Source of the DNA: HdN1 sp052035295
GTDB taxonomy: Bacteria > Pseudomonadota > Gammaproteobacteria > Pseudomonadales > Ketobacteraceae
DNA length: 64,000 bases
Direction: 5' to 3'
NCBI GenBank assembly: GCA_052035295.1
Contig: JBPOHS010000001.1
Location: forward strand, 47,038-111,037
The notes below the pieces were generated by a model. That model had not been told where the DNA came from and did no database searches. It saw only the letters and a list, made by a program, of their open reading frames with translations. Each line of letters opens with the position of its first letter. Within the stretch, counting starts at the first letter, position 1. Below, one piece after another: positions 36,751 to 45,942 of this stretch. The translations under genes and the position numbers were made by a program.

Positions 36751-37380
36751 AAACGCGCCGCATTCCTGATTCAATTCCAGCGCACGCGCCGTGCCCAGCG
36801 CGTGGGCGGTGACCCCAAAGGCGATACCTCGTGCCGCCTGATCGGTACTGCCGCTGCGATCAAGAAGGGTGCCGCCCAGCATGGCTCCCAGTACCCCCGT
36901 TATCATCACGAACGACGCTGCCAACGACGCACTCCCGCCCAGTTGATCCGAGACAGCGACGGCGATGGGTGTCGTGATCGACTTGGTTGCCATGGAAATC
37001 AGCACGGACTTGTCCAGACCGAACGCGGCCAGAATGCCCATGGCAATGCCAACTGTCAGCACGCTGCTCACGACCAGCGTGCATAGCAGGGGTAGGAAGT
37101 ATTGGCGGATGCGCTTGGCGTGAAAATAGATGGGGAGAGCCAGGGCGACCGTGGTGGTTCCCAGCAGCTGCTGCAACAGCAGCGTGTTGGATTGATAGCG
37201 TGCATAGCTGATCGGCAGCAGGTTGAGAGCCACAATGATCAGCACGAAGGCAATGATGAAGGGTTGAGCCCAGGCGCGCTTGCCCGACGTTTCGTAGCAC
37301 CACTGCCCAAGCAGAAAGATGCCGACCGTCAACAGCAGGGAAAACACCGGGTGCTGGATAACCGGGACAAGTGCGTTCAT
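36676..37380 (-). CDS. lrgB: LrgB/CidB-family membrane protein
   Basis: A 234-residue polytopic membrane protein. The start ATG overlaps the stop of the upstream lrgA by ATGA. Family motifs include PVFSLLLTVGIFLLGQW, the conserved SVLISMATKSITTPIAVAVS segment, VMITGVLGAMLGG and AFGVTAHALGTARALELNQE. LrgAB proteins are holin-like, and in several bacteria they act as a pyruvate or glycolate carrier. The 3' end overlaps the convergent MORN gene by 75 bases. Confidence 0.92.
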   Translation of the reverse strand: MNALVPVIQHPVFSLLLTVGIFLLGQWCYETSGKRAWAQPFIIAFVLIIVALNLLPISYARYQSNTLLLQQLLGTTTVALALPIYFHAKRIRQYFLPLLCTLVVSSVLTVGIAMGILAAFGLDKSVLISMATKSITTPIAVAVSDQLGGSASLAASFVMITGVLGAMLGGTLLDRSGSTDQAARGIAFGVTAHALGTARALELNQECGAFSALAMGLNGILTALLLPFVIHLLY

Positions 37381-37724
37381 GTACGCACCCCGAATACCCG
37401 CAGAAAGAAACGGAACAGATAGGGGGTTGCCCAGAACGAGATCACCAGACTGGCGACCAGTGCCAGACTGATAGGAAACCAGGCGCTGCGCAAGAGTGGG
37501 CCATAGTCCACAATACCGGCGCTGGCAGGCAGGATGAACAGCGGCAGCATCGCCAGCAGGCCCTGACTGGTTTTCTGCAGCTCGACGCCCGGCGTGAACA
37601 CCAGACAATAAGCCAGCATTAGCAGCATGCCCAGCACCGGCCCGGGCACGGGCAGATCAAACACCACGTTCAACAAGACACCGGCCACCTGAAACGCCAG
37701 CAGTTGCGTAAACCCCTTCAGCAC
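37377..37724 (-). CDS. lrgA: LrgA/CidA-family holin-like protein
   Basis: A 115-residue membrane protein with four hydrophobic helices. The GTG at 37724 is preferred because AGGGG lies eight bases upstream; an earlier ATG would add 18 residues of non-membrane sequence. The family motif LPVPGPVLGMLLML and the PLFILPASAGIVDYGPLL segment are present. It is coupled to lrgB and may be co-transcribed with the SDR gene 85 bases upstream. Confidence 0.88.
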   Translation of the reverse strand: MLKGFTQLLAFQVAGVLLNVVFDLPVPGPVLGMLLMLAYCLVFTPGVELQKTSQGLLAMLPLFILPASAGIVDYGPLLRSAWFPISLALVASLVISFWATPYLFRFFLRVFGVRT

Positions 37725-37809
37725 AGCTCTACCCCTTGCGCGATTCCCGGGCGGTATTTTGGGGCAAAGCGGCATCACTGGCTACAGGCTTGCCTGTCGA
37801 ATCACGCAC

Positions 37810-38838
37810 TCAAGGGCTGGTAGACAGCGGTTCCCCCTCGCTGCTTTGCTGAAGCTGCCATTCGACTGCCAGGCGAACCCCGTCACGCGCACTGATCTGC
37901 GGTTGCCAGTTGAGCTGCTTGCGTGCCTTGTCGGTGGAAAAATGAAAATCGTTGCCAAAGGCCTTCACATCGGTGGTGCTGAGCAAATGTTTGCGGGTGA
38001 TGCCCTTGCGCGTCAACCACTGCGAAATCCAGGCAATGGTCATCATTACCGGATACGGGATCTTGAGCACGTTGATTCTTGCCCCCATGACCTCGGCGAT
38101 CTGGCGGTAAAAGGATTCGGGTGTCAATTTGGTGGACCGGTCGAGAATCAGGTAGTCCTCACCTTCACTCAGTGGCGTATCGAGCGTGGTGAGAATCGCC
38201 CGCACCAGATCATCGATGTGGATCAGATCAACTTCGTAAGGGCGGCGTCGATGCCAGGTAAATACCCAACGTTCGCGGATCATTTGCATGATGGTCGGGA
38301 AGAACTGGCGATCGCCCGGCCCGTAGACCCAGCCCGGGTAAATAATGGTGGCGCGCAGCTGATGATCAGCAATGAACGCTTTGACCAGCTCAGAGGCTGC
38401 GATCTTGCTGTCGGCATAAGGTTCTTGCCAGGAACGGTACGGCGTGCGCTCGTTGATGACTTCCTCTTCTTCAGGAATGCCGAAAACGTCTGAGGTGCTG
38501 ACATAGACCAGGCGCTGGATCTTGGTCTCGAGCGCAATCTCGCAGACATTGCGGGTGCCGTTGACATTGATGTCGAAAAACACTTCGCGGGGTGCGATTG
38601 AATTCAGCAGGGCAGCGGTATGGAAAATATGCGTGCAGCCACGCGCCGCCAGTGCCACGAGATGCTTGTCGCGGATGTCACCCTCGAAACGGGTGCAACG
38701 TGGCGATTGGGGGATCGCATCCCAATGTGGGCTGCCGGGCAAATCGAGCAAGTTGACCTGCCAACCCTGATTGAGAAGAGCCTGGGCGATGGCGCAGCCC
38801 ACAAATCCGCAAGCGCCGGTGACGAGTGCTGTTTTCAT
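37810..38838 (-). CDS. NAD-dependent epimerase/dehydratase (extended SDR)
   Basis: A 342-residue Rossmann protein. The NAD(P) motif is TALVTGACGFVGCAIAQALL, and the catalytic YxxxK is EPYADSKIAASELVKAF with the Ser in VYVSTSDVFG. The pattern is closest to 3-beta-hydroxysteroid dehydrogenase / dihydroflavonol-reductase-type extended SDRs, but the substrate cannot be read from the sequence. ATG 38838 starts the Rossmann fold directly; a start 60 bases upstream adds an unstructured leader. Confidence 0.85.
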   Translation of the reverse strand: MKTALVTGACGFVGCAIAQALLNQGWQVNLLDLPGSPHWDAIPQSPRCTRFEGDIRDKHLVALAARGCTHIFHTAALLNSIAPREVFFDINVNGTRNVCEIALETKIQRLVYVSTSDVFGIPEEEEVINERTPYRSWQEPYADSKIAASELVKAFIADHQLRATIIYPGWVYGPGDRQFFPTIMQMIRERWVFTWHRRRPYEVDLIHIDDLVRAILTTLDTPLSEGEDYLILDRSTKLTPESFYRQIAEVMGARINVLKIPYPVMMTIAWISQWLTRKGITRKHLLSTTDVKAFGNDFHFSTDKARKQLNWQPQISARDGVRLAVEWQLQQSSEGEPLSTSP

Positions 38839-39033
38839 GGTTAGTTCTTGTTTTATGGGACGTTGGTCCGAGTATACTCCTGCGTGGTTGCGTGACAATG
38901 AGAACCTATATTCATTTTGGTTCTATAATTGATAACGTTATGTTCTTTCCTCCCCTTGGACTGTGACTATACTGGTCAAGGTGCACTGGTTGTGTCTCAG
39001 CCAGCAGTAGTTACTTCTGACAGGTTTGGCATC

Positions 39034-39201
39034 ATGGATAACGAAAAAAAATCAACAGATCAAATTCTGCATACCATTGAAGACACGCTCGAGGAACGCA
39101 AGGGCAGGGATCGTCGCAAGTCATCTGCGACCGAAGCCTATCTCAACCCGTCGCTGGAGCGAAGGAAAGGCAATGATCGTCGCACGCCGGACGATAATTA
39201 G
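39034..39201 (+). CDS. Small highly charged protein with repeated ERRKGxDRR motif
   Basis: A 55-residue hydrophilic protein with no signal or membrane segment. It contains two copies of a basic motif, EERKGRDRRK and ERRKGNDRRT, separated by 17 residues. It stands alone, with a strong terminator 20 bases after its stop, which supports it as a real short transcript. Similar basic motifs occur in many small gammaproteobacterial proteins and regulatory tails, but I know no assigned function. Nucleic-acid or anionic-partner binding is speculation. Confidence 0.6.
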   Translation: MDNEKKSTDQILHTIEDTLEERKGRDRRKSSATEAYLNPSLERRKGNDRRTPDDN

Positions 39202-39222
39202 CAGATACGATTTCTGTCATTG

Positions 39223-39249
39223 AAAAAAGCGGGATTTTCCCGCTTTTTT
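39223..39249 (+). terminator. Rho-independent terminator
   Basis: AAAAAAGCGGG, a five-base loop and CCCGCTTTTTT form a perfect 11-bp stem with a T tract. It ends the 55-aa gene. Confidence 0.9.
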
Positions 39250-39307
39250 TGTTTCTGGAATCAGGACAGAATACGCGCTCAAGTGTTTGGTTTAACTGGA
39301 GTTGGCA

Positions 39308-39940
39308 ATGAAAATGAAAGCTGTGGCGTTGTTGGTCGGTGTTTCCCTGCTGGGTGGCTGTGCGATAGACCCGTACACCGGGGAACAAAAGGTCAGCAAA
39401 ACCGCTATTGGCGCGGGCGTTGGCGCAGTGTTGGGCGCTGCCGTTGCCGGCAAGAAAGACCGCGGTAAAGGTGCTGCCCTTGGCGCGGCATTGGGGGGCG
39501 GTACCGGATATTACTTCGACCGTCAGGAAGCCAAGCTGCGTGAAACACTCAATAACACGGGCGTCAGCGTAACCCGCACTGCCGATGGCATCAAACTGAA
39601 CATGCCAGGTGCGATTTCGTTCCCGTCGGGTCAATCGAGTCTGATGCCTTCGTTCTACTCGGCGCTGGATTCGGTGGCGCTGGTATTGAAAGAGTACAAG
39701 GACACCTCCATCAAGGTGTCTGGCCATACCGACAGCACCGGTGGCGCCGAACTCAATCAGCGCCTGTCGGAACAACGCGCCGAGTCAGTGGCGTCGTATC
39801 TTTCCGGTCAGGGAGTTGCACGTGCCCGGATGCAGGTTTATGGTTACGGTCCGCGTTACCCGATCGCCGACAACCGTTCGGAATCCGGCAAGGCGTCCAA
39901 TCGTCGTGTTGAGATCGACATTCTCAACGCGCAGCAATGA
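39308..39940 (+). CDS. OmpA-family lipoprotein with glycine zipper (YiaD-like)
   Basis: A 210-residue lipoprotein. The signal peptide ends in LLGGC, with the lipidated Cys at about residue 18, and TGGAG lies before ATG 39308. Residues about 35-70 are a Gly/Ala zipper (AIGAGVGAVLGAAVAG, GAALGAALGGGTGYYF). The C-terminal OmpA domain has the peptidoglycan-binding signature SIKVSGHTDSTGGAELNQRL and SNRRVEIDI. Probably outer-membrane anchored and bound to peptidoglycan non-covalently. Confidence 0.92.
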   Translation: MKMKAVALLVGVSLLGGCAIDPYTGEQKVSKTAIGAGVGAVLGAAVAGKKDRGKGAALGAALGGGTGYYFDRQEAKLRETLNNTGVSVTRTADGIKLNMPGAISFPSGQSSLMPSFYSALDSVALVLKEYKDTSIKVSGHTDSTGGAELNQRLSEQRAESVASYLSGQGVARARMQVYGYGPRYPIADNRSESGKASNRRVEIDILNAQQ

Positions 39941-39970
39941 TCGGCCAACCTCGATCCGGTTGATGTAAAC

Positions 39971-39996
39971 AAGGCCTGGCAGAAGTGTCAGGCCTT
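39971..39996 (+). terminator. Rho-independent terminator
   Basis: AAGGCCTG and CAGGCCTT pair across a ten-base loop, followed by TTGTTTTTTT. It ends the OmpA-family gene. Confidence 0.85.
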
Positions 39997-40035
39997 TTGT
40001 TTTTTTATCTGCAACATGTGACTGAGAGGCAAACC

Positions 40036-41406
40036 ATGACTTCTTCTGAAACGTATGACCTGGTGGTAATCGGTGCAGGTTCAGGGGGCGTGCGCTGTGC
40101 GCGTATTGCTGCACGACTGGGCGCGCGGGTGGCGTGCATTGAGTCGCGCTTCTGGGGGGGCACCTGTGTCAACGTCGGGTGTGTGCCCAAGAAACTGTAT
40201 GTCATGGGATCGGAATTCTCGTCGTTGTTCGCGCGCGCCGAAGGTTTCGGCTGGACGCCGGGCACGGCGGTTCATCAGTGGCCGACACTGCAGGCGGCAG
40301 TAGTCAAGGAAGTCTCCCGCTTGAGCGGCGTGTACGACCGCCTGCTGGAAAACGCGCAGGTGGCCCGTTTCTGGGGGAGTGCGAGTCTACAGTCTGCCAA
40401 CGTGGTAAAGGTCGGCGAGCAGCTCCTGCAAACCCGCCATATCGTGATTGCAACGGGTGGCAAGCCCAAGAGGCCGGAGTTTCCCGGTGCGGAACACGCA
40501 TTGAACTCAGACCAGTTTTTTGCCATGACGAGTCTGCCGCGCCGCAGTCTGGTGCTGGGGGGTGGTTATATTGCCGTGGAATTGGCGGGGATTCTGGCGG
40601 CAGCCGGCTCCGACACGACACTGGTCTACCGTGGCGAACAGATATTGCGCGGCTTTGATTCGGAGGTGCGCGCGCACGTGCAACAAACGCTGCCCCTGCG
40701 TGGCGTAAAGGTCAGGACGGCGCTGAACATTGCGCGTATCGACGTCGACGCAGGCCAGTACCAGGTCAGGCTCACCAATGGTGAATGCCTGACCGTGGAT
40801 GCCGTGATTGCCGCCACCGGTCGAACACCGAATATTGATGGGCTGGGTTTGGTCGACGTCGGCGTAACGCTGACGGAAAGCGGCGGCATCGAGGTCAACG
40901 AGCACTTTGAAACCCGTGTCACCGGGATTCATGCGGTTGGCGATGTTCTCAACCGCATGCAGCTTACCCCCGTCGCTCTGGCCGAAGGCATGTATGTTGC
41001 GAACCGTCTGTTCGGTTCGGCGCCTCAGCCTATTCGTTACGACACACTGGCGACGGCCGTGTTTTGCCAGCCGCCCGTGGCTTGTGTCGGTTTGACCGAA
41101 GAAGAATGCCATGCGCTGGGTCGGCCGTTCAGGATCTATCGCAGCCGGTTCAAACCGATGAGTCACACGTTTGTGCAAACCGACGAAAAAGTGTTCCTGA
41201 AAATTCTGGTCGATGCGGAAAGCGACAACGTCCTGGGCATGCATATGGTGGGTGATAACGCCGGGGAGATCATTCAGGGGTTTGCTGCCGCCATGACGTG
41301 CGGAATCACAAAACAGCAACTCGACAGCACGCTGGGGATTCACCCGACAGTGGCAGAAGAATTGGTCACCATGCGGGAGGTGTCGGCACTGATCACGTCA
41401 CCATGA
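40036..41406 (+). CDS. gor: Glutathione-disulfide reductase
   Basis: Flavoenzyme of 456 residues that reduces oxidised glutathione with NADPH. The FAD motif is VVIGAGSGGVRCARIAARLG, with the redox-active disulfide in GGTCVNVGCVPKK. The NADPH-binding motif is LVLGGGYIAVELAGIL, and the C-terminal catalytic His-Glu motif is GIHPTVAEE. These match the glutathione reductase subgroup better than dihydrolipoamide or mercuric reductase. ATG 40036 follows a GAGAGGC stretch. Confidence 0.92.
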   Translation: MTSSETYDLVVIGAGSGGVRCARIAARLGARVACIESRFWGGTCVNVGCVPKKLYVMGSEFSSLFARAEGFGWTPGTAVHQWPTLQAAVVKEVSRLSGVYDRLLENAQVARFWGSASLQSANVVKVGEQLLQTRHIVIATGGKPKRPEFPGAEHALNSDQFFAMTSLPRRSLVLGGGYIAVELAGILAAAGSDTTLVYRGEQILRGFDSEVRAHVQQTLPLRGVKVRTALNIARIDVDAGQYQVRLTNGECLTVDAVIAATGRTPNIDGLGLVDVGVTLTESGGIEVNEHFETRVTGIHAVGDVLNRMQLTPVALAEGMYVANRLFGSAPQPIRYDTLATAVFCQPPVACVGLTEEECHALGRPFRIYRSRFKPMSHTFVQTDEKVFLKILVDAESDNVLGMHMVGDNAGEIIQGFAAAMTCGITKQQLDSTLGIHPTVAEELVTMREVSALITSP

Positions 41407-41463
41407 CGTGGGCTGTGCGATAACCTTGGCTGCTAAAGGCCATCACTTCTGACGGTTTCGTTT

Positions 41464-43077
41464 TTATAAGCTATAGGACACCAGCGTTTGCTGTCGGCCT
41501 TTCACGATGGTAACGCCAACCCTGTGGGCCTGCTCGCGCAGGTCGTTGGGCAGGCGCGATTTGACTTCGTCGCTCAACAGGATGGAGGTGCCAAATTCCT
41601 TGTTGAGGGATTCGAGGCGGGAGGCGACGTTGACGGTATCGCCAATCACGGCGTACTTCATCCGTGTGTGGGAACCCAGGTTGCCAGCGACGACCGGGCC
41701 AGTGTGCAAGCCGATGCGACATTCAATGCGCGGAATCCCCAGTGCATTCCAGCGTTCGGCGATGCCTTCGACGATCCAGGTCTCGTTGAGCTGATCGAGC
41801 GCCGTCCGCATTTCCAGCGCGCAGCGAACCGCGCGTTCGGCATGATCGGGCAGGGTGTGCGGCGCGCCAAATACGGCCAGAATGCCATCGCCGAGGAATT
41901 CGATGACGCAGCCTTCGTGGCGATCGATCACGATGTTCATGACGCCCAGATATTGGTTGATCATGGCGACCATTTGCAAGGGCGAGAGTTGTTCGCTGAT
42001 GGTGGTGTAATTCTTCAGATCGCAGAACAACACCGTGACCACGACCTCGTGCCCGCCCAATTCAATGTTGGCGTTGCGGGCGAGCAGGGAGCGGGCCACG
42101 TCTTCGCTCAGGTAGCGTCCGAACAAATCCCGGATCACCTGGCGTTCCTTGAGTTCCTCGGCCATGCGATCAAAATGCTTGCCGAGGACGCCGAATTCGT
42201 CTCGCCGATTGAGATGCAACCTTACATCCAGATTGCCCTGGGCCACGGCGCCGGTCGCCAGAATCAGACGCCCCAAGGGTTCCCGGATACTGCGTGCGAC
42301 GACAAAGGAAACCGCGGCAATAATGCAGAGCGCCATCAGCAGGATGCCGGCAGAAATGATGAAGACCTGCCGTTGCATGGTGTCGAGCAGCTCACTCTTG
42401 ACGTCGACTCCCACCAGGCCGATGGATTGGCCCTCCCGGGTCAGCAGGGGTGCGTAGGCCGAAAGCGTCACCCCGAATTCATCCGCATACGGTTGATCCT
42501 CGACCGCCGGTCGCAGGAAGCCTTTCAACAGCACGGGAGTGTCTTCGGCCGAGTAGGAATCTCCCGGTTTGGCCTGCTGCCCGCTACGGGAATAATCAAC
42601 GAAGAAGTACAGGCGTGTCGGTACCGGAGACGGGCGGAGGATGTAGATCGACTCGATATCGGGGTCGCGGTCTGCCAACGCCTTGAATTGCTGCTGCAAT
42701 CGTTGGTGGAGAGGCGTGGGTTCCTTGCCATTGGCGGGCAGGGCGGCGATCCCGTCGCTGTCGATGATCTGGGCAAGACTGCCGGATAGCGAGCCGAGCC
42801 GCCGTTGCAGGGATTCAACTTCGGATTGTGACCACAGACTGTAAAAGAAGTACACCAGCAGCAGCAACGTGAAGATGACCGCGCCCCCATAGAGCAGGGT
42901 CAGCCGGTAATGAAAACGGTGAAAGGCCCGGACCTCTCGCGCCGGGTTGATCGCTGCCGGCACGAACCCGATTCGGGATGCGTCGGTGGCCCGGGAGGCA
43001 TCATCTGGCAGCGGTGGCGTGGATTTTTCCAACCACTCTGCTGCAGTAAATTTTTTAAGGTCTTGAGAATGGGACAT
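41464..43077 (-). CDS. Membrane-bound class III adenylate/guanylate cyclase with HAMP domain
   Basis: A 537-residue signalling protein. Order of parts: cytoplasmic N-terminus, helix at about 92-115 (LTLLYGGAVIFTLLLLVYFF), extracytoplasmic sensor of about 170 residues, second helix (IISAGILLMALCIIAAVSFV), HAMP (IREPLGRLILATGAVAQGNL), and the cyclase domain. The two metal Asp residues are visible (TVLFCDLKNYTT and EFLGDGILAVFGAP), as is KYAVIGDTVNVASRLE near the substrate site. It makes cAMP (or cGMP) in response to an external signal. AAGG lies seven bases before ATG 43077. It is convergent with gor, from which it is separated by 57 bases. Confidence 0.9.
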   Translation of the reverse strand: MSHSQDLKKFTAAEWLEKSTPPLPDDASRATDASRIGFVPAAINPAREVRAFHRFHYRLTLLYGGAVIFTLLLLVYFFYSLWSQSEVESLQRRLGSLSGSLAQIIDSDGIAALPANGKEPTPLHQRLQQQFKALADRDPDIESIYILRPSPVPTRLYFFVDYSRSGQQAKPGDSYSAEDTPVLLKGFLRPAVEDQPYADEFGVTLSAYAPLLTREGQSIGLVGVDVKSELLDTMQRQVFIISAGILLMALCIIAAVSFVVARSIREPLGRLILATGAVAQGNLDVRLHLNRRDEFGVLGKHFDRMAEELKERQVIRDLFGRYLSEDVARSLLARNANIELGGHEVVVTVLFCDLKNYTTISEQLSPLQMVAMINQYLGVMNIVIDRHEGCVIEFLGDGILAVFGAPHTLPDHAERAVRCALEMRTALDQLNETWIVEGIAERWNALGIPRIECRIGLHTGPVVAGNLGSHTRMKYAVIGDTVNVASRLESLNKEFGTSILLSDEVKSRLPNDLREQAHRVGVTIVKGRQQTLVSYSL

Positions 43078-43334
43078 GTAGGACCTTGGCGCAGAGCGCC
43101 CTTCGCGAGAGCTCCGTGCATGAAATAGGGGGGATCTTGTGGCGGCGAACAAGCCTGCCGCGCGATACACACAATATCATGTTTTTATCGGAGCGACTGA
43201 ACAGTGGATGGCCAGTCAGCTGTCCAGGGTCAACCGCCAAAAAAGGGCTGATGAAAAAATGATCACTTTAATGGAAAAGTGTTCGACATGGGGCTTAACT
43301 GTTAGAAGTGACTTCTGTAGCAGTGAGGTGTCCC

Positions 43335-43616
43335 ATGGAACACAGCAATTCCCAATTCACCCTGTTTTGCCTTGCATTAATGTTGGCAACGCTGGGTTAT
43401 GCCCTTTATCGCATCACCAGTGCGAAACGCCACGGTGAAACCGCTCCGGAGGCGTCAGCCAGTTGGGCCATTTTATCGGCCTTTGTCGTGTGCGGCCTGG
43501 CGTTCATGCAAGTGGCCCTCGACGGGCGTAACAATAATCAGGCAGACACCGTTACCCATGAGGCCGATGCGGTGCATCATGTGGAACAGGTCGTTGAGCT
43601 GGGTAAGCCGCAATAG
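43335..43616 (+). CDS. Small membrane protein, unknown
   Basis: A 93-residue protein with two hydrophobic helices (FTLFCLALMLATLGYALY and SWAILSAFVVCGLAFMQVAL), a short basic loop and a His/Glu/Asp-rich C-terminus (THEADAVHHVEQVVELG). GAGGTG lies six bases before the ATG. It is a single-gene unit ending at a strong hairpin. I do not recognise a family. Confidence 0.6.
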   Translation: MEHSNSQFTLFCLALMLATLGYALYRITSAKRHGETAPEASASWAILSAFVVCGLAFMQVALDGRNNNQADTVTHEADAVHHVEQVVELGKPQ

Positions 43617-43640
43617 CGGACTGCCTTTCTTGCCGGGATG

Positions 43641-43666
43641 AAAACGGGGCTATCATGCCCCGTTTT
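43641..43666. terminator. Bidirectional rho-independent terminator
   Basis: AAAACGGGGC, a six-base loop and GCCCCGTTTT form a perfect 10-bp stem with A/T tracts on both sides. The stop codon of the convergent TetR gene lies in the loop, so it serves both genes. Confidence 0.9.
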
Positions 43667-44369
43667 CGTTTGGGGACGGGACCAGCGGTGTATCCCAAAG
43701 ATCAGGCTTGGGCGGTGGCGTGTTCACGCCAGCCTTGGCCTTCAGGTGCAAGGCCAGCACGCGACTCCACATCAAAATGTAGTGATCATAAAGCCCGGTA
43801 TTCTCAACCAGATGCTGATCCAGGGCCATGCCGCGCAACATCCATTGGGTCAGTACCATGTACTGGCCAACGTCTTCACCTTGCTGCAGGGGTTCCAGAT
43901 AGTGTTCGGCCGTATCGACCAGGGTCCGATAGCTGGCTGTCCATAACTTCTGCATGATATCGGCGAGTTCGGCGTCGTAATGGCTCGCTCGCAACAGTTC
44001 ATTGAGCGCGATGTGCTCGGGCTGGTTGAACACTTCCTTCCAGGAGTTGTAGATAAGATCGTGCAAGCGGTCGTCGGATGCCTGCAACTTCAACACACCC
44101 TTGCCCAACTGGATGTAAATGCGCTGCGTGAGCTGCTTGGCGGCTGCGGCGATCAACGCTGCTTTCGACGGGAAGTGGTGGACCGGCGCTCCACGGGACA
44201 CTTTTGCCCGTTCAATAATGCGACTGACCGTGGTCGCGGCATATCCCTCATGCTGCAAGCATTCTATGGTCGCCGTGATCAGGCGGTGACGCATGGCCTC
44301 ACTGCGCTCCTCCTGGGTTCGGCGTGTTTTTATCGGTAGCTCATCTTTGCTGCGACGGGTTTGGCTCAT
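43653..44369 (-). CDS. TetR-family transcriptional regulator
   Basis: A 238-residue regulator. The N-terminal helix-turn-helix is clear (AATTVSRIIERAKVSRGAPVHHFPSK as two short pieces around residues 44-70), preceded by a basic arm. The ligand domain is helical and Tyr/His-rich. It is divergent from the fatty-acid/sterol-type beta-oxidation operon that starts 235 bases away, so it most likely represses that operon and senses an acyl-CoA. The ligand is inference. Confidence 0.88.
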   Translation of the reverse strand: MSQTRRSKDELPIKTRRTQEERSEAMRHRLITATIECLQHEGYAATTVSRIIERAKVSRGAPVHHFPSKAALIAAAAKQLTQRIYIQLGKGVLKLQASDDRLHDLIYNSWKEVFNQPEHIALNELLRASHYDAELADIMQKLWTASYRTLVDTAEHYLEPLQQGEDVGQYMVLTQWMLRGMALDQHLVENTGLYDHYILMWSRVLALHLKAKAGVNTPPPKPDLWDTPLVPSPNENGA

Positions 44370-44419
44370 GCGCGTGTTCTTTCTCGCTGCGGCGTTCTAG
44401 CGGCGCGTAGTCTACTGGC

Positions 44420-44572
44420 TTGTACGGTCATACTAAACCTGTAAACACCCTGTTTTGTCTCACTCTTTCAGTACCGACGGCACCCCGGAATAGTTGGTGA
44501 CACGGCGTATATCTTTGCTTGACTGACTTCGTGACTGCATGGTATCAATTATACATGTTGTACGTCCATATT
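44420..44572. promoter_or_regulatory. Divergent promoter region with a repeated TTGTACG element
   Basis: Two direct copies of a 15-base element (TTGTACGGTCATACT at 44420 and TTGTACGTCCATATT at 44558, 12 of 15 identical) lie between the tetR gene and the acyl-CoA dehydrogenase gene. They are candidate operators for the TetR protein, but neither copy is a clean palindrome. Confidence 0.35.
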
Positions 44573-44604
44573 GTAAATTAACACCACAGACAGGAGCTGT
44601 AACC

Positions 44605-45774
44605 ATGCATGTCTCTCCGACGCCCGTAGCACCCATGATTCCCCGCACCCTTTTCAATGAAGACCATGAGGCCTTCCGCAAAACGGTGCGCCGCTTTTTC
44701 GAGGAAGAGATCGCGCCTCACCATGAGCGTTGGGAAGAGCAGCAACACATCGATCGTCATCTGTGGAACAAGGCTGGTGAGCTGGGCATGCTGTGTCCAA
44801 CCATGCCGGAAGAATACGGCGGCGCCGGTGTGGATCGCATGTACAGCGTTATCCTGATGGAAGAGCAGGCGCGTAGCGGCGATTCCGCATCGGGATTCGC
44901 ACTGCACTCGGATATCGTGGCCAACTATATTGTCAATTTCGGTACCGAAGCTCAAAAGCGTGAATGGTTGCCGAAAATGGCGACGGGTGAAGCCGTTGGT
45001 GCGATCGCCATGACCGAGCCTGGCACCGGATCTGATTTGCAAGGCATTCGAACCACGGCCGTGGCCGATGGCGATGACTATGTCATCAACGGTTCGAAAA
45101 TTTTCATCACCAACGGTTATCTGTCAGACATTGTCGTCGTAGCGGTCAAAACCGGCAGTGGCGACAAGGGCGCACAAAACATTTCCCTGATCCTGGTGGA
45201 AGCGAACCGCGCGGGTTTCACCAAGGGCAAGCCGCTCAAGAAAGTCGGTATGAGAGGTCAGGACACCTGTGAACTCTTTTTCGATAACGTGCGCGTGCCG
45301 AAATCCAACATTCTCGGCATGGAAGGCATGGGATTCATCATGCTCATGAAAGAATTGGCCTGGGAACGCATGATGATCGGCATCATGTGTATCGCCGGTG
45401 CTGAGTATGCACTGGCAACCACTGTCGATTACGTCAAACAACGCAAGGCGTTTGGCAAACCGGTGTCTTCGTTCCAGAACACCCGCTTCAAACTGGCTGA
45501 AATGCGCACCGAAATCCAGATCGGTCGGGTGTATGTCGATCGCTGCATCGAACTGGTATTGCAGAACAAACTGACGGTTGAAGCCGCTGCGGCAGCCAAA
45601 TACTGGGTGTCGGATTTGCTCAGCAAAGTGGTCGATGAGTGTGTGCAATTGCACGGTGGCTACGGCTATATGCTGGAATACCCGATTGCACGTGCTTACA
45701 TCGATACACGCGCCAACCGCATCTACGGTGGCACCAACGAGATCATGAAAGAGCTGATCTCGCGTTCCATCTAA
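44605..45774 (+). CDS. Acyl-CoA dehydrogenase (long-chain type)
   Basis: FAD-dependent dehydrogenase of 389 residues that makes the 2,3-double bond of acyl-CoA. Flavin motifs are IAMTEPGTGSDLQGIRTTAV and KIFITNGYLSD. The C-terminal motif reads RIYGGTNEIMKELISRSI, lacking the Glu of the medium-chain YEGT motif. A Glu in helix G (IAGAEYALATTVDYVKQRKA) is positioned as in long-chain and isovaleryl enzymes, which favour long or branched substrates. AGGAG lies eight bases before ATG 44605; an ATG 66 bases earlier lacks a site. It is first in an operon with an MFP-2-like protein and a thiolase. Confidence 0.93.
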   Translation: MHVSPTPVAPMIPRTLFNEDHEAFRKTVRRFFEEEIAPHHERWEEQQHIDRHLWNKAGELGMLCPTMPEEYGGAGVDRMYSVILMEEQARSGDSASGFALHSDIVANYIVNFGTEAQKREWLPKMATGEAVGAIAMTEPGTGSDLQGIRTTAVADGDDYVINGSKIFITNGYLSDIVVVAVKTGSGDKGAQNISLILVEANRAGFTKGKPLKKVGMRGQDTCELFFDNVRVPKSNILGMEGMGFIMLMKELAWERMMIGIMCIAGAEYALATTVDYVKQRKAFGKPVSSFQNTRFKLAEMRTEIQIGRVYVDRCIELVLQNKLTVEAAAAAKYWVSDLLSKVVDECVQLHGGYGYMLEYPIARAYIDTRANRIYGGTNEIMKELISRSI

Positions 45775-45942
45775 TACACAAGCTTCAAGCACCACCCGGT
45801 TTCGTCGAGCCCGATGGTGTCTCTCCGGTCTGCGATACAGTCGATCCCGCCTCACGACTGGTCGCAGGCCCTTTCCTCCCGAATCGTATCAACGTTGGTC
45901 TCACTGTTTTAATAGCGTTTTAATCTCGCATGGAGAATGACA

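Noticed and set aside
41488..42789. A 433-codon open frame on the plus strand
   Set aside because: It is antisense to the cyclase gene, whose motifs are intact; no independent coding evidence.
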